Part shown: positions 52,151-62,300 of the stretch, piece by piece
Layout of the letters: each line of letters starts with the position of its first letter
How positions within the stretch are numbered: the first letter of the stretch is position 1
Origin: CAVLDP01 sp963661945
GTDB taxonomy: Bacteria > Bacillota > Clostridia > Lachnospirales > Lachnospiraceae
NCBI GenBank assembly: GCA_963661945.1
Contig: CAVLDP010000005.1
Location: 37,111-101,110 of the forward strand
Length of the DNA: 64,000 bases
Reading direction: 5' to 3'
Notes under the pieces: model-generated
Databases searched by the model: none
What the model saw: the letters and a program-made list of their open reading frames with translations, nothing else
Told to the model about the DNA's origin: nothing
Translations under genes and position numbers: made by a program

Positions 52151-53374
52151 TTAGAGGACAATACCATTCTTCTTCATAAGTTCTCTGGCGCTGTCCAAAG
52201 AATCTACCCCATGAAGATTCTTAATTGGAGCGAATTCCTTCTCTCGAACTACCTCGTATGGAAGTGTGTCATCCATCAGACGAATCATGTCCACTACAAG
52301 GGTCTCGAACTTATAGCCATTTGGCTTGTCCGGCTTCACATATTCTCCGTCCGCTGTAATATATGGAATCTTCTTCTCTACAATATGGACTGGCATATGC
52401 TCTTCCATAATCTTCTCAAGCTTGTCTACCTTGAAGAGATAATTCAAAATAACGCCAAAATTATATACAAGATCGCCATTCTCATCCTTAAGAGTTGGCA
52501 TATCCTCTGTCATCTCATAATACTCTACAATGGATGGCTTTCCATCCTCCTTGCAGAGAACTCCAAGCTTCTCATAAGGATCTGCCTTACGGATGACCTT
52601 GGAGCCAGACTGGCAGCCGCTTAGGATCGTCGCTCCAATGAAGTCTGGATCACAGATTCTCTGGAGAACATTATCTACTGCATAGATATTAATCCATTCT
52701 ACTCCTCTATCATGGATATCAGTAAGGAGTCCAGCCCTGGCTAAGGATGAGAACCAACCACCATTGCCATTTGGGCTGGTTGCAAGACGCCCTGGCTCTT
52801 CCTTCAGAAGCTTGCCATCGTAGTCAACCGCTGCTGCCATCTCCTGTACGAAGAAATGAACATCCGACGAAGCATAGCCGAAATAATTCTGCTCCTCAAA
52901 GAAGGCAATCGTATCGTCATGATTCTTCTCACTTGTCATGATATAGAGAGGAATCGATACACCTGCTTCCTTCGTAACATCCATAAGGTTATTCATTAGA
53001 CATTCGAAGATATATAGATCCCGAGTCAGGCCAACATTAAGCTCTCCCTTAGGCTTGTCCAGTCCAAGACGAGTTCCCATGCCACCTGCCAGAAGGAGTG
53101 CTGCACACTTCCCTGCGCGAATGGCATCAAGCCCCACCTCATGGAACTCTGCCTGTCTTGCACTAATCTCTTCTACTGTAACAGCACCAAGTGGCTCAAT
53201 CAGTCCCAGACTTAAGTCTGAATCACGTCCAATCTTGGCGATATCGTCCCAATTGACCTCTGCAATCTGATTAAGCAGCCCTTCCTGCTCTTCTATTGTC
53301 AGCTGATCAAATCCCTCCATGACGTGGAGCTGATTCTTCTCCGTCAATAAAGCAATTGCTTCTTCTTTATTCAT
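52151..53374 (-). CDS. UDPGP-family UDP-N-acetylhexosamine (or UDP-hexose) pyrophosphorylase
   Basis: 407 residues. Makes a UDP-sugar from UTP and sugar-1-phosphate. AALLLAGGMGTRLGLDKPKG near residue 91 is the nucleotide-binding signature of the UAP1/AGX class; IMTSEKNHDDT, NGNGGWFSSL and INIYAVDNVLQRICDP near residue 230 also match, as does EYYEMTEDM. This resembles eukaryotic UDP-HexNAc pyrophosphorylases rather than GlmU, an uncommon but known type in Clostridia. It has no acetyltransferase domain. Placed in the glycan locus, so it probably feeds the sugar transferase that follows. Confidence 0.88.
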   Translation of the reverse strand: MNKEEAIALLTEKNQLHVMEGFDQLTIEEQEGLLNQIAEVNWDDIAKIGRDSDLSLGLIEPLGAVTVEEISARQAEFHEVGLDAIRAGKCAALLLAGGMGTRLGLDKPKGELNVGLTRDLYIFECLMNNLMDVTKEAGVSIPLYIMTSEKNHDDTIAFFEEQNYFGYASSDVHFFVQEMAAAVDYDGKLLKEEPGRLATSPNGNGGWFSSLARAGLLTDIHDRGVEWINIYAVDNVLQRICDPDFIGATILSGCQSGSKVIRKADPYEKLGVLCKEDGKPSIVEYYEMTEDMPTLKDENGDLVYNFGVILNYLFKVDKLEKIMEEHMPVHIVEKKIPYITADGEYVKPDKPNGYKFETLVVDMIRLMDDTLPYEVVREKEFAPIKNLHGVDSLDSARELMKKNGIVL

Positions 53375-53399
53375 TTGTTATAACCATCCCTTTACCCAT

Positions 53400-53885
53400 T
53401 TATTTGAAACTTTTCCTTCTGCGGAAGACCACAGCCTTGCTGATGAAGTAGTTCGTAGCGATAACCACCACCTGTGCAATATACTTGATTAGCATGTTAG
53501 GAAAGCCTAATGTCTGAACCAGGTAATAAAGCATGGCATCTTCCAGTAGAAGGGTCAAAAACCTACCAAAGAAGAAGGATCCCATCTGCATGAAGAAAGG
53601 TCCCACTCCTGTAGGATGTTTTGTGAATACCCATTTGCGATTCGTAAGAAATGCAAATGTCGTAGCAAAAATCCAGGACACCGAATTCGAGATCACAAGA
53701 TCAAAGCAAAGCGACTCTGTGAACATGCGATAGGTCCGGATGCTAATAATAATGGTGCCAAGCCCAAACAAAGCGTAGAGAAGAAACTCCTTGTGCTTCG
53801 CATAAATAGGCTTAAACCACCGCATATATCGATACTTTGTCGCCCAGGCCACCAAGCGATCAAAGACATCCTGCTGTCTTTCCAT
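53400..53885 (-). CDS. GtrA-family membrane protein
   Basis: 161 residues with four membrane spans. LLYALFGLGTIIISIRTYRM, NSVSWIFATTFAFLTNRKWVF and NYFISKAVVFRRR are the GtrA pattern. GtrA/GtcA proteins are thought to move polyprenyl-phosphate-linked sugars across the membrane for use by an outside transferase. GGAGG sits five bases before the ATG at 53883-53885. With the CsbB-like GT2 (55911-56891) and YfhO (56928-59336) it completes a plausible three-part glycosylation system. Confidence 0.92.
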   Translation of the reverse strand: MERQQDVFDRLVAWATKYRYMRWFKPIYAKHKEFLLYALFGLGTIIISIRTYRMFTESLCFDLVISNSVSWIFATTFAFLTNRKWVFTKHPTGVGPFFMQMGSFFFGRFLTLLLEDAMLYYLVQTLGFPNMLIKYIAQVVVIATNYFISKAVVFRRRKSFK

Positions 53886-53906
53886 AAATTCCTCCATAGA
53901 AGCAAT

Positions 53907-54959
53907 TTATTTTACCACATATGCTCCTCTGGTAGCAAAATAATAATCTGCTGTTACTGAAATGCCATCGGCAAGCGATTCCGGAGAACCCATTGGCAGT
54001 AGCATGGACATACCATCTTCCTCCGAGAAAAGCTCTCGATTGGCTTCATTGTCACCGAGAATCACAGGCCGTCCCATAGCGCGATAGATATAGGTCTTTC
54101 CAGCAATCGTACGCCTTGCCTTGTCGATGCTTCCGTGGAAATGACCTCCCAAGCAAAGATCTGCCCATGCAATATGTTCCGCCAGTTCTTCCTGCGTTAA
54201 CCAATCAATATAAGTAACATTATCCTGATACGGCCGCTCATACTTATCCGGAATTGGCCCAATCATTTCAAAATGAATATCATCCCTTCGATTCAGAAGT
54301 CGAATCGCATCAAGAATTACATCGATTCCTTGAAGGGGAAGCATAGAGCCAAAGTAGAGAACCAGAAACTTATCCTGATACTGCAGAGGCTTCTTCTGTT
54401 CTCTCGGATAATAAATCCTGGAATCAGCCTCTAGGTATAATACATGAAATTTGTCAAAATTCGGTGAAAACTCTTCTGCAAAATATTTTCCATCCGCCTT
54501 CGTATCACAGACGACATAGTCCGCCATCCCAAGGGTCTTCTCATCCAATCGATGGCAAAGTCTTGCCACAAGAGACCTCGGCGAGAATTTCTGTCTGTCA
54601 TTTACGAAGGTATCATAGACCGACACAAAGAAGTCCATCACAAGCGGCTTCTTCGTAAGGCGGCCATACCAAGGAAGTAAAAGCTGTGGGGAGAAGCCCA
54701 CAAAAACAGCATCTACTTCGTCCATATGGAAGCGAAATATCTTCCAATAAATCTCCGCAATTCGTCCCGGATAGGACTTGCGCGTAGAATAAATCAGGCG
54801 AACTGATTCTGCCGAGCTGGACAGAATATCAATTTCCTGGCTATTTCGAATATAATCAATATTCTTTGTCGTAATGAAGAGGAGACGTCTTCCTCTTGCA
54901 AAATCAAGAAGGTCCGTCCTTGTCTCAGAGTCCAGCCCCTCTCTCATCTCTTGTTCCAT
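53907..54959 (-). CDS. GT-B fold glycosyltransferase (family 4-like)
   Basis: 350 residues. RRLLFITTKNIDYIRNSQE at the start, AVFVGFSPQLLLPW, KKPLVMDFFVS, MADYVVCDTKAD, then the donor half: KFLVLYFGSMLPLQGIDVIL near residue 215, IHFEMIGPIPDKY, LAEHIAWADLCLGG and RPVILGDNEANRELF, a GT4/GT1-type nucleotide-sugar site. Soluble or membrane-associated, inner face. The ATG at 54957-54959 follows GGAGG by about eight bases and lies 35 bases inside the end of the flippase-like gene, so translation is coupled. Confidence 0.88.
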   Translation of the reverse strand: MEQEMREGLDSETRTDLLDFARGRRLLFITTKNIDYIRNSQEIDILSSSAESVRLIYSTRKSYPGRIAEIYWKIFRFHMDEVDAVFVGFSPQLLLPWYGRLTKKPLVMDFFVSVYDTFVNDRQKFSPRSLVARLCHRLDEKTLGMADYVVCDTKADGKYFAEEFSPNFDKFHVLYLEADSRIYYPREQKKPLQYQDKFLVLYFGSMLPLQGIDVILDAIRLLNRRDDIHFEMIGPIPDKYERPYQDNVTYIDWLTQEELAEHIAWADLCLGGHFHGSIDKARRTIAGKTYIYRAMGRPVILGDNEANRELFSEEDGMSMLLPMGSPESLADGISVTADYYFATRGAYVVK

Positions 54960-55911
54960 AAGAAACACCTCCAAACCTGGCAAGTAACATCTGGGCAAGA
55001 TATGCCACAAGGTCTGCGATAATAAGAGCAATTCGAAGCAGTACCATAGCTGATACAATCACACTCTCTGAGAATTGATTCGCTGTAAGAAGCAGCATCA
55101 CAGTCTCTCGGATTCCAATACCACCGGATGCGCCCGGTGTAATCATACCTACAATCACAGAAAGCAAATACGCGCCAATCAGCGTCATCATCTCCATTGC
55201 CGTAAAATCCACATGAAAAATATAGATCAAAACCAAAAGAAGCATAACGCCATTCATGACATTATTAAAAATATAGTAAAGAAGCGCCTGGAAGAGGCGT
55301 CCAAAATTGGCCCAGGTAAAGCAAGCTCGATAACTTACAAACTTCTCTGTGATTCTTCCTCGAAAATGATGGCATAGAAGAATCAAAAGAATTGCAAGGG
55401 CAAGGAAAGCTACAAGCCCCCATCTCATGAGATTTCCGTACTGACTCAGATAATTCAGTGCCGAATCCCTAAGAAGGGCAATGGAAATTAAAAATGCCAC
55501 AAGAAGAGAAACAATCGTATCAAGAAGTGTTGCCATGGCAACATCTACATGACTTATGGATTTTCTGACTGCAAGCTCATTTCTAGCAACAAACTGAAAT
55601 ACATTCCCCGGAATATATTTATAGATATTGGCCTTGGCAAAGACACACATAGCATCTAGAAAGGGAATCTTCTCCTGCGATAGAATCTCCACAAAGCGAA
55701 GCCAAGGAAAGGTCGCTGTCAGAATAATGAAAACCTGAATTGCTATAAGAAGTAGTCCAACCCAGATTGTGTTCATCGAGAAGAGCAGGTCCTTATCCAC
55801 ATCCATTGACAGCATCTTCTTCACAACAAAGAGGATTGCAATCACGGATAGAATATTACCGCCAATCTTCAGCGCCTTCTTGACCGATGTCTTCTTCGTC
55901 TTCTCAGTCAT
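54925..55911 (-). CDS. Flippase-like membrane protein (LPG synthase TM / UPF0104 family)
   Basis: 328 residues, about eight membrane spans. IYKYIPGNVFQFVARNELA near residue 95, ATLLDTIVSLLVAFL and the late MITPGASGGIGIRETVM block are the signatures of the lysylphosphatidylglycerol-synthase transmembrane/AglD-like family. Here it lacks the soluble aminoacyl-transferase domain, like AglD/flippase-like relatives placed in glycan loci. Likely handles lipid-linked sugars. GAGG eight bases before the ATG, which overlaps the GT2 stop by one base. Confidence 0.88.
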   Translation of the reverse strand: MTEKTKKTSVKKALKIGGNILSVIAILFVVKKMLSMDVDKDLLFSMNTIWVGLLLIAIQVFIILTATFPWLRFVEILSQEKIPFLDAMCVFAKANIYKYIPGNVFQFVARNELAVRKSISHVDVAMATLLDTIVSLLVAFLISIALLRDSALNYLSQYGNLMRWGLVAFLALAILLILLCHHFRGRITEKFVSYRACFTWANFGRLFQALLYYIFNNVMNGVMLLLVLIYIFHVDFTAMEMMTLIGAYLLSVIVGMITPGASGGIGIRETVMLLLTANQFSESVIVSAMVLLRIALIIADLVAYLAQMLLARFGGVSYGTRDERGAGL

Positions 55912-56891
55912 TATTGATCCTCGATTCGATCAGACTGCTTATGGTCTCCCATACAGTCATATTCGATCTTACGCACATGATACTGAATATCTTCCATAAT
56001 CTTACGAGAATTCGCAATTGTATCCGCCTGAATTCCAACCACATAGGTTAGGAAGCCGATCATAAGAAGCGTCGATGCGAGAATCAGCGACTGAACATGT
56101 CCGCCTGGATTGCCCATACAAATAAATACAATGTAACGAATTCCAAGGATAAGACCAATGCCGAATGGAATTGATCCCAGGATAGAGAAGAATTTCATTG
56201 GCTTATACATAACGTAAGCACGAATAATGGTAAACATTGATTTCTTCACATATCCCATCATGGAATGGAAGAGTCTGGATGGACGAAGCTCTGCATTGGT
56301 ACGAATTGGCACAGAGTCCATAGGGATCTTCTCACGACCAGCCTGTACAATTGTCTCAAGCGTATAAGTATATTCATTGGTCACATTGAGACGCATAGCC
56401 GCATCTCTGCTATAGGCACGAAAGCCTGAAGGTGCATCCGGAATAGTCGAATTCGATGCCTTACGAACTACCCAGGAACCTAAGTGCTGAAGCTTCTTCT
56501 TGAGAGGTGAGAAATGTTCTGTCTCATCAATCGGGCGTGCTCCAATCACAATATCGGACTTCCCCTCTAAGATAGGACGAACAATCGTCTCAATATCATC
56601 CCCGCAGTACTGGTTATCCGCATCCGTATTCACGATGATGTCTGCACCATTTCTAAGGCAGGCGTCAAGACCAGCCATAAAGCCCTTGGCCAGTCCCTTA
56701 TTCTTGCGGAAATTCACCACATAGTTCACGCCCCAATCTCTGGCAACCTGAACTGTATTGTCGGAACTTCCATCATTAATAATCAAATATTCAATCTCGT
56801 CAATTCCATCAATATGACGTGGCAAGTCATTTAGCGCAATCTCAAGTGTCTCCGCTTCGTTATAACAAGGTATCTGAATGATTAACTTCAT
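55911..56891 (-). CDS. Membrane-anchored family 2 glycosyltransferase (CsbB/DPM-like)
   Basis: 326 residues. IQIPCYNEAETLEIAL, YLIINDGSSDNTVQVAR near residue 35, NKGLAKGFMAGLDACL, VNTDADNQY near residue 88 and PSGFRAYSRDAA: the polyprenyl-phosphate sugar synthase type. Two C-terminal spans (ILGSIPFGIGLILGI, LILASTLLMIGFLTYVVGI) anchor it. It should load a sugar onto undecaprenyl phosphate for flipping by GtrA and use by YfhO. Start set by AAGGAGAG. Tail ends in a basic/acidic stretch. Confidence 0.92.
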   Translation of the reverse strand: MKLIIQIPCYNEAETLEIALNDLPRHIDGIDEIEYLIINDGSSDNTVQVARDWGVNYVVNFRKNKGLAKGFMAGLDACLRNGADIIVNTDADNQYCGDDIETIVRPILEGKSDIVIGARPIDETEHFSPLKKKLQHLGSWVVRKASNSTIPDAPSGFRAYSRDAAMRLNVTNEYTYTLETIVQAGREKIPMDSVPIRTNAELRPSRLFHSMMGYVKKSMFTIIRAYVMYKPMKFFSILGSIPFGIGLILGIRYIVFICMGNPGGHVQSLILASTLLMIGFLTYVVGIQADTIANSRKIMEDIQYHVRKIEYDCMGDHKQSDRIEDQ

Positions 56892-56927
56892 CTTTCTCTC
56901 CTTCGTAAAGTCAAAAAACTCTCATCA

Positions 56928-59336
56928 TTATATACTAGAGTCTACGATTTTCCTATTCTTTTCTAGAATATGTGGCAAGATCGTAAGAAGAATCACTGCA
57001 AGAACAAGAATGATAAGTAGAATTACAGCCGGTATCAGATATGGTTCTGCCGGATTCTGATAGATAAATTCCACCGTATGTTCTCCCGCCTCAAGAGTAA
57101 CTCCAAGGAATAGATAATTCACACGGTCAAGAACAACCTCCTCACCATCCACAAGGCAAATCCAATTCTCATCATGGTATTCATTTAACACAAGTTCTCT
57201 TGTTCCCTCTGTCCGAACGGTAAGTAAAATGTCATCGTCGCTGCCAGATTTCTCGATGATACCTTCCTCATCAGATAGTGGCTCATCTATAAATTCCTTG
57301 CCATAGATCTCGCTCGATATCGCAAGCGATGGAGCATAGGACTCCTTCATAAGACTAAGCTCCGCCTCTGGATCCTCGCAATTCACAACTGTCTCAGCCA
57401 GGTAAACTCGCGGATTATAGGAATCCAGCTGGTAGGTTACCATGGAATCCTCTCCTTCGTATACAAGTGTCGCATCATAGATTAATGCATCCTCCATGCG
57501 ATCCATTGTGATAAAGCGCACCCCTGCATATCGAAGCAGATTATAAGAGAGAACCCCCGCTCCACGCGTATTAGTAGATGTCGCATAGATAAGTGGATCT
57601 ATTCCCATAAGGAAATTATTCACATCCGACTTGGTATTCATGAAGCTATGACTAGTAATGGAAGGAATCCCATAGAAGGTATTCGTATTTGGGAAAAGGG
57701 TCCAGCTTCCGATAATATAGACTCTCTCTCCTTCCTTTGTGCCAGACTGAAGATAGGAAATCGTATCTGTCGCCTCAGGTAAGGCCTCCGCATCTGATGC
57801 AATCATAGGAATTCGATCCTTCGCATTCACTGCCATATTCACAAGTGTCAGTAGAAGCAGTCCATAGATCGCTGTCTGAGAGAGCACAGGTATTAGCTTC
57901 CTTTCCTTCATCGAGCCAGCCTGAATCGTAAGTTCCACTGCAATTATTGCAAGAATTCCTGCAAGGAAACTGCTGACACCAAATAAGATCTCTGTATTGT
58001 AGAGCATAGATCGTCTCGAAATGGAAGTCCAATCAAAGCCAATCGCAAAGCGATAAAGTAGGAAAGCCCCAATTGCATAATATAAAAATCGATCCCATCT
58101 TCTACGATATTCCTCTGGATGTCTTAGGATATCATCCAAATTCAAGCTTGCAAGCACTACAAGAGGAAGTGGAGACAGAGAAATAATTCTCGTCTTCATG
58201 GACGTACTAATAGCAGGAAGCAGACTGTAGAGGTCACCTACAAAGTAAGCCCTTGCATAACCAACGCCAAGCAGAAGTAGTCCTGAAAGCAGGAAAAAAA
58301 GTGCTCCATTATTTGCCTTCTTACGAATTCGAATGAAGCTAAGCAGAAGGATCATAAGAGCAGCCATTCCTATATAGACGACTTGCTCATTGACATCTGC
58401 GCTGTATGTCCCATCCACCTTATCATAGTAGGAGAAGAGGAAGCTTCGAAGATTGTCCCAAGAGTAACCAGTATAGGCATACTGCTCTCTTCCACTGACA
58501 TAGTCGCCCACATTGTGGCTGAGGCTTATCAGATATGGCAGAGAACAAATTGCTCCAAGAATAATTCCCACTCCAAATTCTATATAGGTAAGACATATCT
58601 TCTTGAAAGCAAGCTTGCCTTCATCCCCACTAACATTCCAGCGGATTGTCTGAGTCAGCACATAGAATCCCAGGAAATAAATCACATACGCTGCAAAAGT
58701 TGGCATCTCAGCAATGAGAAGCAGGTAAATCGTAAGCGCAAAGTAAATAGTATCTCTAACCTTCCGCTCCTTGATTAAGCGTGTGGCAAAAGCTACCGCA
58801 AATGGAGCCAAGGCCAAAACTTCAGAATGCGGCCAAAAGTGCCACATGACAATAGCAGAAGACCAGCCATAGCTTGCTGCTCCAAATAAAATTGCTCGAA
58901 TATCCAAGCGATACTGCGCCAAAAGATAAGCAAAACCAAAGTAGGCCAGGCTAAACCGCATCGCACTATGCAGGAAGAAGGCTACTCCAAGTGGCAGAAG
59001 ATAAAACCAATTGAATGGATTCATTAGCATCTCATAACCAATCGGTGTGCCAAATCCGATGTCTCCATTCCAGGCTGTGTAACCATCTCCATAATAGATG
59101 GAATAGAGATTGGTTGTCTCCGAATCAATCACATCAGATGCATATTCTCCAAAGGACTGACTTCCAGTCGATACCCACGGAGTCATATCGTACATAAGAT
59201 TGGTGATAGACACCTGTCCAACCCCAACCCACATAGTGTAGTAAGTTAGAAACATTAGAATGAGCCAGCCAAGAATCAGCAAGCCTCCCTTCTTACAAGG
59301 GTTCTCATCTAATGGTCTATGAATCATTTCCTTCAT
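56928..59336 (-). CDS. YfhO-family membrane glycosyltransferase
   Basis: 802 residues; about 13 membrane spans then an extracytoplasmic C-terminal domain and a last span. The first outer loop has DMTPWVSTGSQSFGEYASD and YYGDGYTAWNGDIGFGTPIG, and WHFWPHSEVLALAPFA follows: the GT-C-type pattern of YfhO proteins, which in Bacillus add GlcNAc to lipoteichoic acid from a lipid donor. The C-terminal soluble part ends with VTLEAGEHTVEFIYQNP before the final span. Its ATG overlaps the stop of the RgpF-fusion gene by one base (TAATG), with AGGAG upstream. Confidence 0.93.
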   Translation of the reverse strand: MKEMIHRPLDENPCKKGGLLILGWLILMFLTYYTMWVGVGQVSITNLMYDMTPWVSTGSQSFGEYASDVIDSETTNLYSIYYGDGYTAWNGDIGFGTPIGYEMLMNPFNWFYLLPLGVAFFLHSAMRFSLAYFGFAYLLAQYRLDIRAILFGAASYGWSSAIVMWHFWPHSEVLALAPFAVAFATRLIKERKVRDTIYFALTIYLLLIAEMPTFAAYVIYFLGFYVLTQTIRWNVSGDEGKLAFKKICLTYIEFGVGIILGAICSLPYLISLSHNVGDYVSGREQYAYTGYSWDNLRSFLFSYYDKVDGTYSADVNEQVVYIGMAALMILLLSFIRIRKKANNGALFFLLSGLLLLGVGYARAYFVGDLYSLLPAISTSMKTRIISLSPLPLVVLASLNLDDILRHPEEYRRRWDRFLYYAIGAFLLYRFAIGFDWTSISRRSMLYNTEILFGVSSFLAGILAIIAVELTIQAGSMKERKLIPVLSQTAIYGLLLLTLVNMAVNAKDRIPMIASDAEALPEATDTISYLQSGTKEGERVYIIGSWTLFPNTNTFYGIPSITSHSFMNTKSDVNNFLMGIDPLIYATSTNTRGAGVLSYNLLRYAGVRFITMDRMEDALIYDATLVYEGEDSMVTYQLDSYNPRVYLAETVVNCEDPEAELSLMKESYAPSLAISSEIYGKEFIDEPLSDEEGIIEKSGSDDDILLTVRTEGTRELVLNEYHDENWICLVDGEEVVLDRVNYLFLGVTLEAGEHTVEFIYQNPAEPYLIPAVILLIILVLAVILLTILPHILEKNRKIVDSSI

Positions 59337-62300
59337 TAAAATCTCCTAATTGATAGGGATGCGAATGGAGAGTGGAAATATTCATGCATAAGTTGCCCAA
59401 TTCTACGATTCTCCTCTTCGCTTATGTCGATAGATACCGGTTCATAATCGAATAAATCAGAACAAATATACATATCCTGCTCTCGCATAACAAATAATGC
59501 TTCCCTGTTGTAGCAAACCAAATTATGATAATCCAGATGAATATCCGAGCCAATGTGGCATTTGCGGGCGATGCCATAAGGATCATAAATCTTATCCCAG
59601 ATTTCGCGTGGACGCCCCTGAAGTAGAATAATCTTACTTGGAGCAGACATTTTGCATTTGTCTAAAATCTCATGAATGAAGGATAATCGTCCGCTATCGC
59701 AGGATAGGTCATGATCTGTTCCCGCATCCATCTCACTCCACGGGCCATCGCAGAGAAGTAAAACTTTCTTTCCTGATGCAAGGGCATCTTCATAGAGAGA
59801 AAGCATCTCCTCTCGAGGAGCCAAATCCTCCAGGATTGTATTCCAGCTCGTGTGGAATCTACCGGTAGATACCAAGGTGTCAAATAGATTAAAGCTCAGC
59901 AGGTCATATTCCTCCAAAAGTGGTCTCACCATAGCAAGGTCAGTTTGCATATAATCGAGGAAATTCTTCCGGCTCAGTCTGAAGCGTGCCACGCCCTCTG
60001 CCATATCAAGGATAACATCCTGATAGCCTCTTGATTCCGATAAGCTATGAATTCCACGCTCTAAGACATGCGCCAGGGTGTTATCCACCTGGCCTGCCTC
60101 CTCCTCAAAGTCCTCTATCGTATAGGCACGTTCGAAGATCGGGCGAATGGCATCGACTCTGGCGAAGAAGAAGGAACCCGCTGGAAATGGAAAGATACTC
60201 GCCTCATCCACGATGCCATACTCCTCCTGGAATCTCTTGCCATAGGAGAGATTATCCCCCCAACAAGCCATATCCATATTGAGATCATAATAGAATTCTG
60301 GGTAAATGAGGCCAGGCATTTTACTCTTACGATTATCATCTTCCGTAAAGATAGGATTACCCTCAGCAAATAGCCCGAAAATATGGGACACTAATTCCTC
60401 GGAGCCAAGGATTGACTCCATACAATAATGTCTCCAAAGATCCCCATCCCTTCGATGAAGGGAATGCTTGGTATGCACATGACAGAGGAAGTCATACTGC
60501 AGCATCTCCTCGCGAAATCCCACATAAAGTGGTGCAATATCTCGGCCGCGATTCCTCATAGGGCGAATTGTAAGTCCAGCCATATGTCTTGTCGCATTTC
60601 TGCACCGCCTCTCAAGCTCCTCACAAGGTGCATCTTCCCTAACAGATATAAATAAATCATAGGCATAAGGAATATGATCAATATAGAGAAGCATCTCTTC
60701 AAGCAGGTCTTCATAGTACAAATGAAGATGGACCGCAATTCTACCCGGTGCCTCCTTCGCTACAGGCAGATCTAAGTATCGCACCTCACGCATAGCCTGG
60801 TGCTCCTTCTCCAAGTCATCCTGTGATTTCCTGCCAAGACATCTCCGAAGACCACTTACAAGACCTGAACGCATCTTCCAGGTTCTCGTCTCCTCCATAC
60901 CACGCATACGATGTGACAGATAATCAATCTCCTGCTGCTTGTGATTTGCCTGCCATTTATATATCTTCAGCTGCTGCAGCTGTAGCTTGGCAGCATCAAG
61001 CTCTGGCGCTATCTTCTCGTAAGCATCCGGAAGGCTCGCCTTCGGATAATCTCTCCTATAGAGAATCGAATCGATAGAACGCGTCTTGTCATAGACCACT
61101 TCTTGGAAATAGGCCTCCATGGAAGCAAAGGCCTGTATATCCTCCTCTGTAATAGCAAAATGAGCATAAACCTCCGTCGGATCAAAAGCACTTCTCTTCT
61201 CATTCTGCTCGACATAAGTCTTCACGGCCCGATATACCAGGAATTCGATTGGCAGTGGAAAGGTATAAGTCCACTCATAATCTATTAGCGCATAACCTGT
61301 CTTCGTAACAATCACGTTAGAAAATACGCTATCCATATCAAGGCCTGATGCAACATGCATAGGATGATTCAAGGAAACTGGTCCAAAGAAGCGCATGCAC
61401 TCCTCGTCCGGTATGAATTCCTGTGCACTTCCTTCCAAGCCAAGAGGAACCAGAAGCTCTTCAAGCATCTCAATCATTTGAGTTGATACTTGTGCCAACA
61501 TTCCATGTTCCAGGGATTCATCCAGGATTTCGTCAAAGGACCTTCCTTCCGCGAAATCGAGAAGGCAGGTCATATCGTCACGGCGTTCCACCCTCGGAAT
61601 TGTAACTTCTGTACCACTATAGGTCGTGCGAAGACTGTCGTAGGATGCTACAAGGCGATCCATTTGCTCGATTCCTTCTTCAAAGAGTGCCCCCTTTATC
61701 GTGCGAAGTCCAAGTCTTGACTTATAGATATTCGTATAGATCGCAAAGGCAAGTCTTCGGTTTGATGCCGCCTTGCTATAAATGAGGTCTGACTCCTTTC
61801 CTCCTCTTCGAATCTCAACCACATAGGAATTGGCAAAGTATGGAAACATCCCATCGGACAAAACTTCTTCCATCCGTCTTGCTTCATCGAAATTCTCTGT
61901 GTAATAGGCTCCTCGAATCTCCTTGCCAACAGATAATTCTCCCTTGAGAGGCAAGCGTTCATCGGTAAATGTTGCCTTCGTGAAGTTAGCATCCGGATAT
62001 GGATAATAGAATTTGTAGGAGGAATTAAGAGTAGATATTTTATCTTCCAGTTCCTTCTTGGAATAGGAATATGCCATGTCCCCCTTGATTCCATTCCAAG
62101 ACTTCATACCCCTTGCATTATCGCATATCAGATAGAGTCTGCCGCCCGTCTTCAGGTGACTCCAGGCCTTAGAGAGGACCAGATCTCCCTCTCGCTCCAG
62201 ACTATGATTCAAGACTATAAGATCATACTTCTGATCAAGCTCATCCAAATCCCCCTTAAAGGCATGCGCATTCTCTCTTCCGGACATACGAAGATCACAA

